Assembly: GCF_004331685.1 (NCBI RefSeq)
Contig: NZ_SJSM01000001.1
Coordinates: 306,994 to 370,993 of the forward strand
DNA length: 64,000 bases
Origin: Pedobacter hiemivivus
GTDB taxonomy: Bacteria > Bacteroidota > Bacteroidia > Sphingobacteriales > Sphingobacteriaceae
Reading direction: 5' to 3'
Within the stretch, counting starts at the first letter, position 1; each line of letters starts with the position of its first letter. Under the pieces are notes generated by a model. The model did not search any database. It was not told where the DNA came from and saw only the letters and a list, made by a program, of their open reading frames with translations. Below, in pieces: positions 1 to 7,858 of this stretch. The position numbers and the translations under genes are program-made.

Positions 1-1167
1 TTCATAATCAGGACTGGCATAACTAAAACCTTTAACGCCATAAGTATTGCCCAATGCCAGGTAAGCTAATCGTACTCCTCCCTTTTCTTTATCTGCCGGA
101 TGAATATTACGTTCTTCACCAATGTCCATTAGCACTGCCATCCCCGAATTGGATATTTTGGAAATGGATTTCCGTTGTACATCTCTGATAAATGCTGAGT
201 TAAATTCCTTACCCATCTGAGTTGCCGGGTCTTTTACATATTTAAAAGGTGCAATTTGTGCATAGTAAAATGGAAACTCGCCCATTCCCCATACATTTCG
301 CCATTCCTTAACCATTGCAGGAAATAAATCTCCATATCTATCCGGTCGGGTCTGATTAGATTCTCCCTGGTACCAAATCGCCCCACGGATACCGTAACCA
401 ATAGCAGGATACAACATTCCATTGTATAGCGTAGTTGGTGTGCGACTTACCTCTTTAATCGCATCTCCTTTTGATGGAATTTTAACTTCAGGAAAAGACT
501 TTAACAATTCGGGTGACATCCATGCTTCTATTGTTGAACCGCCATAACTATCGTTAATCAGTCCAACTGGAACGTTAAGCATTTCACTCAATAATTTACC
601 AAAATAATAAGCGGTAGCACTAAAGTTAGACACAGCTTCTGGTCCAGCAAGCTTCCAGTCGGACGGTTTACTATTGTCTTGCCTTTCCGTTATAGATGAT
701 CTTGGCACAGTATACAATCGAATCTGAGAATTGGAAGATTTTAAAATGGCTTCATTTGATCCTAAAATAGGCTGACTTTTAAACCCTTTCATCGGCATCT
801 CCATATTCGATTGTCCGCCGCAAAACCAAACCTCACCAATCAAAATATCTTTTAAGGTAAGCGCAATACCATCACTTATACTTATTTCATAAGGGCCACC
901 TGCTTTTGGAGTCGCTATTTTCAGCTTCCATTTGCCGTTGGCATCCGCTTTTATTGTATATTTCTTTTTATCCCATGATGGAATTAAAGTAACACCACTA
1001 CCTGCATTAGCCCAACCCCATATCGCAACATCAGCTTTCTGCTGAAGTACCATGTGGTCCGTAAAAATAGAGGCCGGTTTTATGGCTGCAAAAGATGAAC
1101 CTACAAAAAAGGCAAGGAACAAAACCGTTGTTCCTGATCTTGAAATAATGGTTTTAAGCTTCTTCAT
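1..1167 (-). CDS. Sialate O-acetylesterase-type SGNH esterase (3' end cut by window edge)
   Basis: The first 389 residues of an exported esterase are visible and the frame stays open to the left edge. The N-terminus (MKKLKTII, then a hydrophobic stretch ending near SSFAA) is a signal peptide. The family's block I is present as GGQSNMEMP with the nucleophile serine, followed by WYQGESN and, near the edge, the NIHPADK stretch that carries the catalytic histidine. Such enzymes remove acetyl groups from sialic acids or, in Bacteroidota carbohydrate clusters, from other acetylated glycans. The context of rhamnosidases with no sialic-acid gene favours deacetylation of a plant glycan (inference). 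The start overlaps the end of the BASS transporter gene by 14 bases, suggesting translational coupling. Confidence 0.85.
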   Translation of the reverse strand, partial: MKKLKTIISRSGTTVLFLAFFVGSSFAAIKPASIFTDHMVLQQKADVAIWGWANAGSGVTLIPSWDKKKYTIKADANGKWKLKIATPKAGGPYEISISDGIALTLKDILIGEVWFCGGQSNMEMPMKGFKSQPILGSNEAILKSSNSQIRLYTVPRSSITERQDNSKPSDWKLAGPEAVSNFSATAYYFGKLLSEMLNVPVGLINDSYGGSTIEAWMSPELLKSFPEVKIPSKGDAIKEVSRTPTTLYNGMLYPAIGYGIRGAIWYQGESNQTRPDRYGDLFPAMVKEWRNVWGMGEFPFYYAQIAPFKYVKDPATQMGKEFNSAFIRDVQRKSISKISNSGMAVLMDIGEERNIHPADKEKGGVRLAYLALGNTYGVKGFSYASPDYE

Positions 1168-2467
1168 ATATTTTTTGAATTGATTTTTCTAGTTCTTCTT
1201 CTTTTAGCGCCTGTCTTCTCCAGTAATTAGCTAGGATTGACCCGGAAATGTTCATCCATGGACTAAATACGGCTGCCGCAAGTCCAACGGTTCCCAATTT
1301 ACCCATGGAACCTGCTAAACCTGAAGCCATACCTCCATTCTGCAAACCTACTTCGAAGGCGACGGTCCTTGATGATCTCTTATCCAGACCAAATATCCGG
1401 CTTAACAAATAACCAAAAAGGTAACCAGCTCCATTATGGATCACAGATGCAAGAAACAAAATAAAACCGACTTTTAACAGGTTATCTCTACCGGCTGCAG
1501 TTGTAACTGTTGTAAAATAAACGATACCGAACATAGAAATATAAGGCATCAGCTGATCCAGATTATTAAATTTCAATGTAAATAAGTGATAAATCAATCC
1601 TACAAGAAATGCGCCTGCAAAAAAGCTCAGGATCTCAACAGATTCCATACACTCAGTAGAAAAGACACGTTCAAGCCCGCTCCACATTCCCAAAGGTAAA
1701 GTCAGCAACCAAAGCACACATACCGCAGCAATCAGTTTAATCCGCTTCCAACCTTTTGGCGTTGCCCGTTTCAAATAATCATGAACCAGTGCCGCACCGA
1801 TAGGAACGATCACAATCTTAATGATCTCCATCATCATATTGAAGAATTTAATCTCAATCAGCGTACCCGCCAGTAATTTCATCAGCAACGGCGTCAGAAA
1901 TGGCGCGATCAGCGTGGCCATTGCGGTAACAGCAACCGATAATACGAGATTTGCACGAGCAATATAAACCATCACATTAGAGGCTAAGCCACTAGAACAG
2001 GAACCGATTAAGATGATTCCCGCTGCAATTTCAGTTTCAAAATGAAACACACGTGTCAACATATACCCCATTAATGGCATAATGGTAAAATGACACAACA
2101 AGCCAATTACCACCCCTTTTCCTGTGCTACCCAAGCCAGTAAAATCGCGAAGGCTCATGTGTATTCCCATACCAAACATCACCATTTGTACCACCACGAG
2201 GATGAGCCATTTGTTACGGAGGTCAAACTCGCCCCATTTCAGAAAAGCAGCAGGATAAATCATTCCTGCAACTACAGCAGTAATGATCCAGGCGGTATAC
2301 TGGTAATTTTTTAAGGTTTCCAGCGCGCCAATTCCTATAGCGACTGTTACTGCCATCACGACTGCAGCGGGTTGCCATAGTGCAGGATCTGATCTAAAAA
2401 GACCAACCAACAGCACTACGAATGCAATCAGCGCAAACAGCAGGCATAATCTGCGAAAATTATACAT
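1154..2467 (-). CDS. BASS-type (bile acid:sodium symporter family) transporter
   Basis: A 437-residue hydrophobic protein with about ten membrane segments. Two family hallmarks are visible: the GSCSSGLASNVM segment followed by a second long hydrophobic stretch, and near the C-terminus the EVGLQNGGMASGLA segment, matching the two unwound helix crossings that bind sodium and substrate in BASS proteins. It is longer than typical bacterial members (about 320 residues) because of additional N-terminal membrane segments. Members move organic acids such as bile acids, pantoate or 2-keto acids with sodium. Lying six bases after the racemase-fold gene and in the same unit as the acid-sugar kinase and RuBisCO-like protein, it probably carries the acid substrate or a product of that pathway (inference). 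Confidence 0.85.
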   Translation of the reverse strand: MYNFRRLCLLFALIAFVVLLVGLFRSDPALWQPAAVVMAVTVAIGIGALETLKNYQYTAWIITAVVAGMIYPAAFLKWGEFDLRNKWLILVVVQMVMFGMGIHMSLRDFTGLGSTGKGVVIGLLCHFTIMPLMGYMLTRVFHFETEIAAGIILIGSCSSGLASNVMVYIARANLVLSVAVTAMATLIAPFLTPLLMKLLAGTLIEIKFFNMMMEIIKIVIVPIGAALVHDYLKRATPKGWKRIKLIAAVCVLWLLTLPLGMWSGLERVFSTECMESVEILSFFAGAFLVGLIYHLFTLKFNNLDQLMPYISMFGIVYFTTVTTAAGRDNLLKVGFILFLASVIHNGAGYLFGYLLSRIFGLDKRSSRTVAFEVGLQNGGMASGLAGSMGKLGTVGLAAAVFSPWMNISGSILANYWRRQALKEEELEKSIQKIYEEA

Positions 2468-2473
2468 GATGTC

Positions 2474-3136
2474 CTATTTAAATAAACCTGCAATGTGTTG
2501 AATGGCAAGAGCCGGACTTGCAAGTATTGGAATACGTTTTTCCGCATCAGGCAATCCATCAACCACGCGCGACATAGAAGCTTGTGCAAGTACAATTACA
2601 TCAACTTTTGCAGAAAGTTCGATCAATGCTTTAGCCACCATTTCATCATGCTTTTCAGGCTGTCCGCCCATTAAAGCTTCAAATGCGCCTTCACATAATA
2701 TAGACGTTAACTCTATTTCTTTACCTGCAATTGCTGCACGGCGTTTAACAAGGTCACTTGTTGGGCCAAGTGTAGTAGGCAATGTTGCGATCACTCCAAT
2801 TCTTTTACCTGTTTTCACGGCAAGATCGGCCATAGGTTGATCTACTCTTAAAACTGGAACACTAGTTAAACCAGCAGCGGCTTCGATGGCTGCACCTATA
2901 GAAGAGCAAGTAACCAGAATAAAATCTGCCCCGGCAGCTTCTGCTGAGGCGACATGATCTACTACCCTTCTGGAAGTTAATTTTGTCAGTTCATTGCGAC
3001 TAATGACATCTTTAATCAGACTATCATCTACTATATTAAATACATTTACGCCAGGTAGATAATCACTGCAAAGTTTCTGAAAAACAGGAACCAACGTAGC
3101 TGAGGTATGAACAAGTCCGAGTGTTTTAGTTTTCAT
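2474..3136 (-). CDS. Asp/Glu racemase-fold protein lacking the second catalytic cysteine
   Basis: A 220-residue cytoplasmic protein of the Asp/Glu/hydantoin racemase superfamily. The first catalytic-cysteine motif is present (FILVTCSSIG, Cys77). The second, usually GC in a hydrophobic strand such as VIVLGC, reads VIVLAQASM here, so glutamine 185 stands where cysteine is expected. A two-base racemisation mechanism therefore looks impossible. Single-cysteine members include arylmalonate decarboxylase and maleate isomerase relatives, so a decarboxylase, isomerase or lyase acting on the acid intermediate is plausible. It sits between the acid-sugar kinase (13-base gap) and the BASS transporter (6-base gap). 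Exact reaction unknown. Confidence 0.75.
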   Translation of the reverse strand: MKTKTLGLVHTSATLVPVFQKLCSDYLPGVNVFNIVDDSLIKDVISRNELTKLTSRRVVDHVASAEAAGADFILVTCSSIGAAIEAAAGLTSVPVLRVDQPMADLAVKTGKRIGVIATLPTTLGPTSDLVKRRAAIAGKEIELTSILCEGAFEALMGGQPEKHDEMVAKALIELSAKVDVIVLAQASMSRVVDGLPDAEKRIPILASPALAIQHIAGLFK

Positions 3137-3149
3137 ATTTTAGGTTATA

Positions 3150-4532
3150 TTAGGTTAATGTTAAAAAATCTTCTTTTCCGACCTGTCCCCCTTTAAAGAC
3201 TAGCTGTAAGTGGTCAACAGCAGATCCGGGGGCATAAGCAAGGCACAAAGGCGCTCCGGGCGAGAGTGGGGCAATCATCTCAACGGCTTCTATCCCCATT
3301 GCCCTGGCCGCATAACTTGAAGTATCCCCACCGGCAATAATGATTCTTTTAAGCTCAGTTTTTTCTGCCGTTAACCTTGCAATCTGACCAAGCAGCTGAC
3401 CATACAATTGTGCTGTGGCAGTCTTACCAAAGCCTTTCTCTTTAAATATTTTATCAGTATCGCCCACACGGGGATCATCATTACCCAGACTAGTATGAAC
3501 CAAAGGTTTTTTCCCTTCATTGATTAATCCGATAGCTTTCTGCGCATACTTTTCAGCTGCAGCCTTGATAAAGCCTGTTTCCATAAAAAGATCAGCCTCA
3601 GTCGCCTGGCTTGCTAACGTTACTGTATCAATCGGCAATTCTGTAAAACCATGATTCAAGGCGTAACGGATCTGTTCGGAAGTTACCGAAGAACAACTTC
3701 CTGAGACAACCAATATAGGCCCATCGGCTTTAATAAGTTTCCATTCTTTCTGTTCCTGTAATACCCCCCTCTCCTGCCAGTGATTTCCCAGAGCCATTTC
3801 TATAGCTGACGATCCTGCAGAGAAAACAATTTGTTCATCGCCCGCTTGTCCGTCTATCAGCTGTCCGACACTTTTAAGATCTTCTTCTATGAGCGCATCA
3901 AATAATACGATTTCATATGTCGAAAAATCCGGATTGAAAGCCTGTTCCTGGTATTTATGGAGCTCAAGAATGTTAAACAACCCTATATTTTTATCTGTTT
4001 GTTTGCCAAGATGTAAACGAATATCGCTTTCATCGGCCGGCGTTGTTGGATGATTTCGCATAGAGGGATGCCTATCCAGACGATAAATTTCCCCTTCAGT
4101 TCCTATGCCCATGCGGGCGAAAAGGTTGCCAAATAAGCCATACCGTCCCAGATGTGGTGCTGCTGCCAGCAATGGAACAACCGCCGTTTTAAATACAGAT
4201 GCACCAATATCAATTGCCTTACCAATGCTACCAATAGCTGGCGATGAATCGAAGGTTGAGCAAACTTTATAGTGCACGTGACGCGGGTTGAGTTTCTGCA
4301 ATGCGGTAAAAGCAGGCCTTAGCACTACTTCCATTTCAACTGGCGAAAGTGTACGACTCTTACCTGCTACACCAATAGCTTGCAATCCTGGGTAACGCGA
4401 TAGTTGCGCTGTGGAGGGGGCTTCAATAAACAAGACTGTTTTGATACCAGCTCTACTTAAAAATTCCAGTGCATCCGTTGATCCGGTAAAATCATCCCCG
4501 TAAAAAGCAATAAGTAAGCGGTTATTTTCCAT
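3150..4532 (-). CDS. Four-carbon acid-sugar kinase family protein (DUF1537)
   Basis: An ATP-dependent acid-sugar kinase of the DUF1537 family (OtnK/DtnK/OiaK relatives). The substrate domain begins with the typical FYGDDFTGSTD motif; the C-terminal nucleotide-binding domain has IIAGGDTSSYAARAMG followed by LSPGAPL. I place the start at the ATG at 4532 (protein begins MENNRLL), which puts the DDFTG motif at the usual distance from the N-terminus and leaves a 13-base gap after the RuBisCO-like gene. An upstream ATG at 4580 would add 16 residues and overlap that gene. Family members phosphorylate tetronates, ketotetronates or 3-oxo-isoapionate. A DUF1537 gene directly after a RuBisCO-like gene is the arrangement known from D-apiose degradation, where the kinase is OiaK. 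Substrate assignment is inference. Confidence 0.88.
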   Translation of the reverse strand: MENNRLLIAFYGDDFTGSTDALEFLSRAGIKTVLFIEAPSTAQLSRYPGLQAIGVAGKSRTLSPVEMEVVLRPAFTALQKLNPRHVHYKVCSTFDSSPAIGSIGKAIDIGASVFKTAVVPLLAAAPHLGRYGLFGNLFARMGIGTEGEIYRLDRHPSMRNHPTTPADESDIRLHLGKQTDKNIGLFNILELHKYQEQAFNPDFSTYEIVLFDALIEEDLKSVGQLIDGQAGDEQIVFSAGSSAIEMALGNHWQERGVLQEQKEWKLIKADGPILVVSGSCSSVTSEQIRYALNHGFTELPIDTVTLASQATEADLFMETGFIKAAAEKYAQKAIGLINEGKKPLVHTSLGNDDPRVGDTDKIFKEKGFGKTATAQLYGQLLGQIARLTAEKTELKRIIIAGGDTSSYAARAMGIEAVEMIAPLSPGAPLCLAYAPGSAVDHLQLVFKGGQVGKEDFLTLT

Positions 4533-4545
4533 GTTTCCCTTACGG

Positions 4546-5790
4546 TTATTTTTTACCAAATACAGATACGGAATGACCAAACTCCAGGTATTTTGACGCA
4601 GCTTCGGCTACAGACAAACCATCAACTGCTGCCTGCCAGGCTTGTTGCAAGGCAACGACTCCACCAGCTGGTCCATCAGGATGAGCCATAATACCGCCGC
4701 CAGCCATATACAGCAAATCGACAGTTTTAGTGCGTCGATAAGTTTCAGGTGCCTGGCCTCCCCATTGTCCGGAAGACACCACCGGCAATACCGAATAGCC
4801 ACCTAACAAGGGCGTCAGACAAGCTTCAATAGATTTAACTACTGAATCATCTGATTCCCAGAACTTATTCTGAATCCCATTGACATGAATCTGATCTACA
4901 CCTGCCAATCTCCATAATTTCTGGTAAGCCGGAAATTCGATCCCCAGTAAAGGATGACGATTGAGCATGCCCCAGCCATTGCGGTGACCATGTATCGCTA
5001 GTTCTCCCATATCTCCTATTTTCTTTACGCCAGACAGCCCCACACTATTCAGGCTAATCATTACAGAAGTTCCTCCAGATTGGAGTACCTTTTCATAATT
5101 GCGCTGCATCCGGTCGATATCATCACTGATATTAAAGGCATACATCACCTTTTTACCAGTTTGATCCGCATGTCTATTGATCACATCCATTACCGCATCC
5201 ACACGCATATCGAATGGAGAATTGGCAGAAGAGCCTAATAATTCATCATCCTTCACAAAGTCAATACCAGCCTTTGCCAATGTGTTAACCAGCTCAGCTG
5301 TTTGTTCGGGTGTCATACCGATACTCGGCTTAATGATCGTACCAATCAATGGTCTACCATAAACTCCTGTCAGCTTCCTACACCCCTCAATGCCAAACTT
5401 TGGTCCTTTATAAGCATTGGCATAAGAGGCCGGCAGTTCTAGATCCATAAGTTTTAGACCGGTAAACTGGGTTAGTTCGTAAAGATTCCCCTGTAAAGTT
5501 GATACCAAAACAGGCAGGTTATAACCAAAATTCTCTACGGACCAGGATACCTCTATCATGGCTCGCTGGTATTTTCCTCCCGAGGAAAGCACACCCGGAA
5601 TAGCAGGGCTATCTGCCACATCCATAAGAGTGATATTTTCTACTCTAGCGGCGAAACGTTGTTTCAATTCCTCGGTCTCACCAGGAACGGCAATAAAAGT
5701 TCCCGACGACTGCTCTCCGGCCAATACCTGAGCTGATTTTTCAAGATCAAGTGGTGTTTCTATATAATATTTTGCAGTTACTCTTTCCAT
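4546..5790 (-). CDS. RuBisCO-like protein (form IV type, probable acid-sugar phosphate decarboxylase)
   Basis: A 414-residue RuBisCO large-chain homologue, shorter than form I (about 475). The N-terminal alpha/beta domain is followed by a TIM barrel. Catalytic elements can be matched: TIIKPS (Lys154, like Lys175 of spinach RuBisCO), GIDFVKDDE (Lys180 for carbamylation, metal ligands Asp182 and Glu183), AIHGHR (histidine like His294), the loop-6 lysine in HVNGIQNKF (Lys309), and the phosphate-binding stretches VVSSGQ and AGGGIMAHP. The lysine after Lys154 that CO2-fixing enzymes have (KPK) is serine. Retention of the carbamate and metal ligands argues for enediolate chemistry, as in 3-oxo-isoapionate-4-phosphate decarboxylase (OiaX), rather than a MtnW-type enolase. 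The following DUF1537 kinase supports an OiaX-like role. No methionine-salvage or Calvin-cycle gene is nearby. Confidence 0.88.
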   Translation of the reverse strand: MERVTAKYYIETPLDLEKSAQVLAGEQSSGTFIAVPGETEELKQRFAARVENITLMDVADSPAIPGVLSSGGKYQRAMIEVSWSVENFGYNLPVLVSTLQGNLYELTQFTGLKLMDLELPASYANAYKGPKFGIEGCRKLTGVYGRPLIGTIIKPSIGMTPEQTAELVNTLAKAGIDFVKDDELLGSSANSPFDMRVDAVMDVINRHADQTGKKVMYAFNISDDIDRMQRNYEKVLQSGGTSVMISLNSVGLSGVKKIGDMGELAIHGHRNGWGMLNRHPLLGIEFPAYQKLWRLAGVDQIHVNGIQNKFWESDDSVVKSIEACLTPLLGGYSVLPVVSSGQWGGQAPETYRRTKTVDLLYMAGGGIMAHPDGPAGGVVALQQAWQAAVDGLSVAEAASKYLEFGHSVSVFGKK

Positions 5791-5801
5791 TTCTCTTGTT
5801 C

Positions 5802-7820
5802 TTATCTACTTACGGGTAACCAAACTGACATTTCCGAACGCCCACGGTTGCCCCAGGCGAAGTAAGGCACCAACCTAATCGGCGTAGTGGTATTTGATTC
5901 ATTGAGTGGACGATATAACACATTTTTCCAGTCTTTATTCTCAATAAGCTGCGCATTACCTTCCAGACTCATCATGTTTGCTCCATCAATTTGAATAGGG
6001 CTGGCCTTTAAATCAATTTTAGCTGGTATAAAGACATTAAAGATTCTTTTACCAGGCAAATCCTGAGATTCCAGGCAATAAACTACAGGTCCCCTTTTAA
6101 CTGCTACCTGGTTCCTTGTTTCTTCCACAAGCGGATTTGACTCTACCAATTGCGCTTCCATAGGCAATACCAGTTCTACCTGATCACCGGCTTTCCATCT
6201 ACGGTTCAATTCCGCATAAGTCCCTGGTGTTAATACCAGGTTTTCAGTTTGTCCATTTACCTTTAAAGTCGCATTAGATGTCCAGCCCGGAATACGGAAA
6301 AACATGGAATAAGGCTTATTACCAGTTGCTTTAACACTAATCTTGATGTTGCCATCCCATGGGTAATTAGTTTCCTGAACAAGGCTAACTTTCGATCCAT
6401 CACTTAAGCTGGTCTGAATGGTATTACCACCATAAAGATTGAACCACAAACCTTTATCAGAAATACTATAGGCATAATCACTAACCTCTGCAATGGTACG
6501 GACTACATTTGGCGGGCAACAATTTGACAAACCAATGTAAGGCACTCGCTCTTTTGACCAACGTTGTTTAAAAGGCAGATCATCAGAGTAGCTTAAAGGA
6601 TTGGTGTATAAAAATTTCTTACCGTCCAGACTAATACCTGAAAGTACACTATTGTGTAAAGCCAGCTCCATTACATCAGCATATTTTGCATCACCACTGA
6701 TTTGCAGCATTCTCCAGTTCCATAATACATTACCAATATTGGCACAAGTTTCATTATGAGCCGTGAAGTTTGGCAACTGATAATCCCTACCGAAAGCCTG
6801 GTGGATCTTTTGAACCTCGGCGGGGTTGTAGGATGTCCCATCTGGAGAAGTACCATCATATAAAGAGCCACAGCCTCCTGTGATGTACATCTTGTGCTGG
6901 TTTACATCATCCCACATCAAATTCAAGGTATGCATCAGGGAATCGTTACCAGTTTCCGCATATAAATCAGCTACACCGGCGTAGAGATAATTTGCTCTTA
7001 CCGCATGTCCCATTGCTTTAGTTTGTTGTAAAAAAGGTATCCGATCTTGATTGTCATCTGTACCATCTTCAATTTTACCTTTAATGGCAATCAGGTGTTT
7101 AGCCAATTCCAGATATCGTGGTTCTTTAGTAGTTCGGTACATTTCAATTACCCCCATGTAATGAGAGGGACAGATGGCATTTCTGGCCAATGCTGGGGAT
7201 GCCTTTTGGTAAAAATTGTACAGATATTCTGTTGCTTTTTTAGCGACTTCCAATAAATTGGTTTTCCCCGTGGCTCGATAATGCACGCAAGCAGCAGTCA
7301 TTAAATGGCCAATATTGTAAGCTTCAAAACTCAACCTATCCTGAAACTGATTGTTTGAGCCCGTTTTACGCTGTTCAATCATTGCCTTTGTGTAGATATA
7401 GCCATCTTCCCGCTGTGATTTTGCAATTACGGCAATGGCCTTATCCATCTTAGCTTCCAATTTCTTATCATGAGTTGAAGCATACATACTAGCCATGGCT
7501 TCTAGTGTTTTATAGTAATCACCATCATGAAAAGAAGGACCTTTATGTGACCCGGTATCCAGTCCGGCAGCAATTTCAAAATTCTTAAAAGCATGACTGA
7601 TGTGCTCATCGTTATAGATGTCCCACATATTTGGCACCATAGTTTCCCTGGCTACCTTAAATCGGTCAGCCCAGAAACCTTTTGTCCAATTCACATCCTT
7701 CATATTCGGACTGTGCAGTTTAGCGTGACTACTTTGTTTTGTGTTAACCAGGCTTTTGTCCTGTGCATAACTCATCTGTACCGAAAAAAGCAACGCAGAG
7801 ATGATAAATATCCTTTTCAT
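5802..7820 (-). CDS. GH127-type beta-L-arabinofuranosidase, exported
   Basis: A 672-residue glycoside hydrolase with a signal peptide (MKRIFIISALLF..SYAQ). The (alpha/alpha)6 barrel carries the unusual GH127 active site: glutamate and cysteine in NETCANIG (Glu357, Cys359) and the adjacent cysteines of SNCCPPN (Cys434, Cys435). In the family, these residues bind zinc and one cysteine is the nucleophile; all four are kept, with nearly the same spacing as in the characterised Bifidobacterium enzyme. A C-terminal beta-sandwich follows. GH127 enzymes cleave terminal beta-L-arabinofuranose, found in extensins and in rhamnogalacturonan II side chains. It lies between the RuBisCO-like gene (11-base gap) and the GH106 rhamnosidase (38-base gap). 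Related GH families share the fold, so substrate is less certain than class. Confidence 0.88.
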   Translation of the reverse strand: MKRIFIISALLFSVQMSYAQDKSLVNTKQSSHAKLHSPNMKDVNWTKGFWADRFKVARETMVPNMWDIYNDEHISHAFKNFEIAAGLDTGSHKGPSFHDGDYYKTLEAMASMYASTHDKKLEAKMDKAIAVIAKSQREDGYIYTKAMIEQRKTGSNNQFQDRLSFEAYNIGHLMTAACVHYRATGKTNLLEVAKKATEYLYNFYQKASPALARNAICPSHYMGVIEMYRTTKEPRYLELAKHLIAIKGKIEDGTDDNQDRIPFLQQTKAMGHAVRANYLYAGVADLYAETGNDSLMHTLNLMWDDVNQHKMYITGGCGSLYDGTSPDGTSYNPAEVQKIHQAFGRDYQLPNFTAHNETCANIGNVLWNWRMLQISGDAKYADVMELALHNSVLSGISLDGKKFLYTNPLSYSDDLPFKQRWSKERVPYIGLSNCCPPNVVRTIAEVSDYAYSISDKGLWFNLYGGNTIQTSLSDGSKVSLVQETNYPWDGNIKISVKATGNKPYSMFFRIPGWTSNATLKVNGQTENLVLTPGTYAELNRRWKAGDQVELVLPMEAQLVESNPLVEETRNQVAVKRGPVVYCLESQDLPGKRIFNVFIPAKIDLKASPIQIDGANMMSLEGNAQLIENKDWKNVLYRPLNESNTTTPIRLVPYFAWGNRGRSEMSVWLPVSR

Positions 7821-7858
7821 GGTTTATATTTTGGTTTTTATGATTCGGTTAATAGTAT

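Noticed and set aside
1..1167. Sialic acid utilisation locus, suggested by the O-acetylesterase family name.
   Set aside because: No sialidase, lyase or ManNAc gene is nearby; in rhamnosidase-rich clusters this esterase family more likely deacetylates plant glycans.
4546..5790. True CO2-fixing RuBisCO large subunit.
   Set aside because: The protein is short, has serine instead of lysine in the KPK motif, and sits with an acid-sugar kinase and not with phosphoribulokinase or a small subunit.
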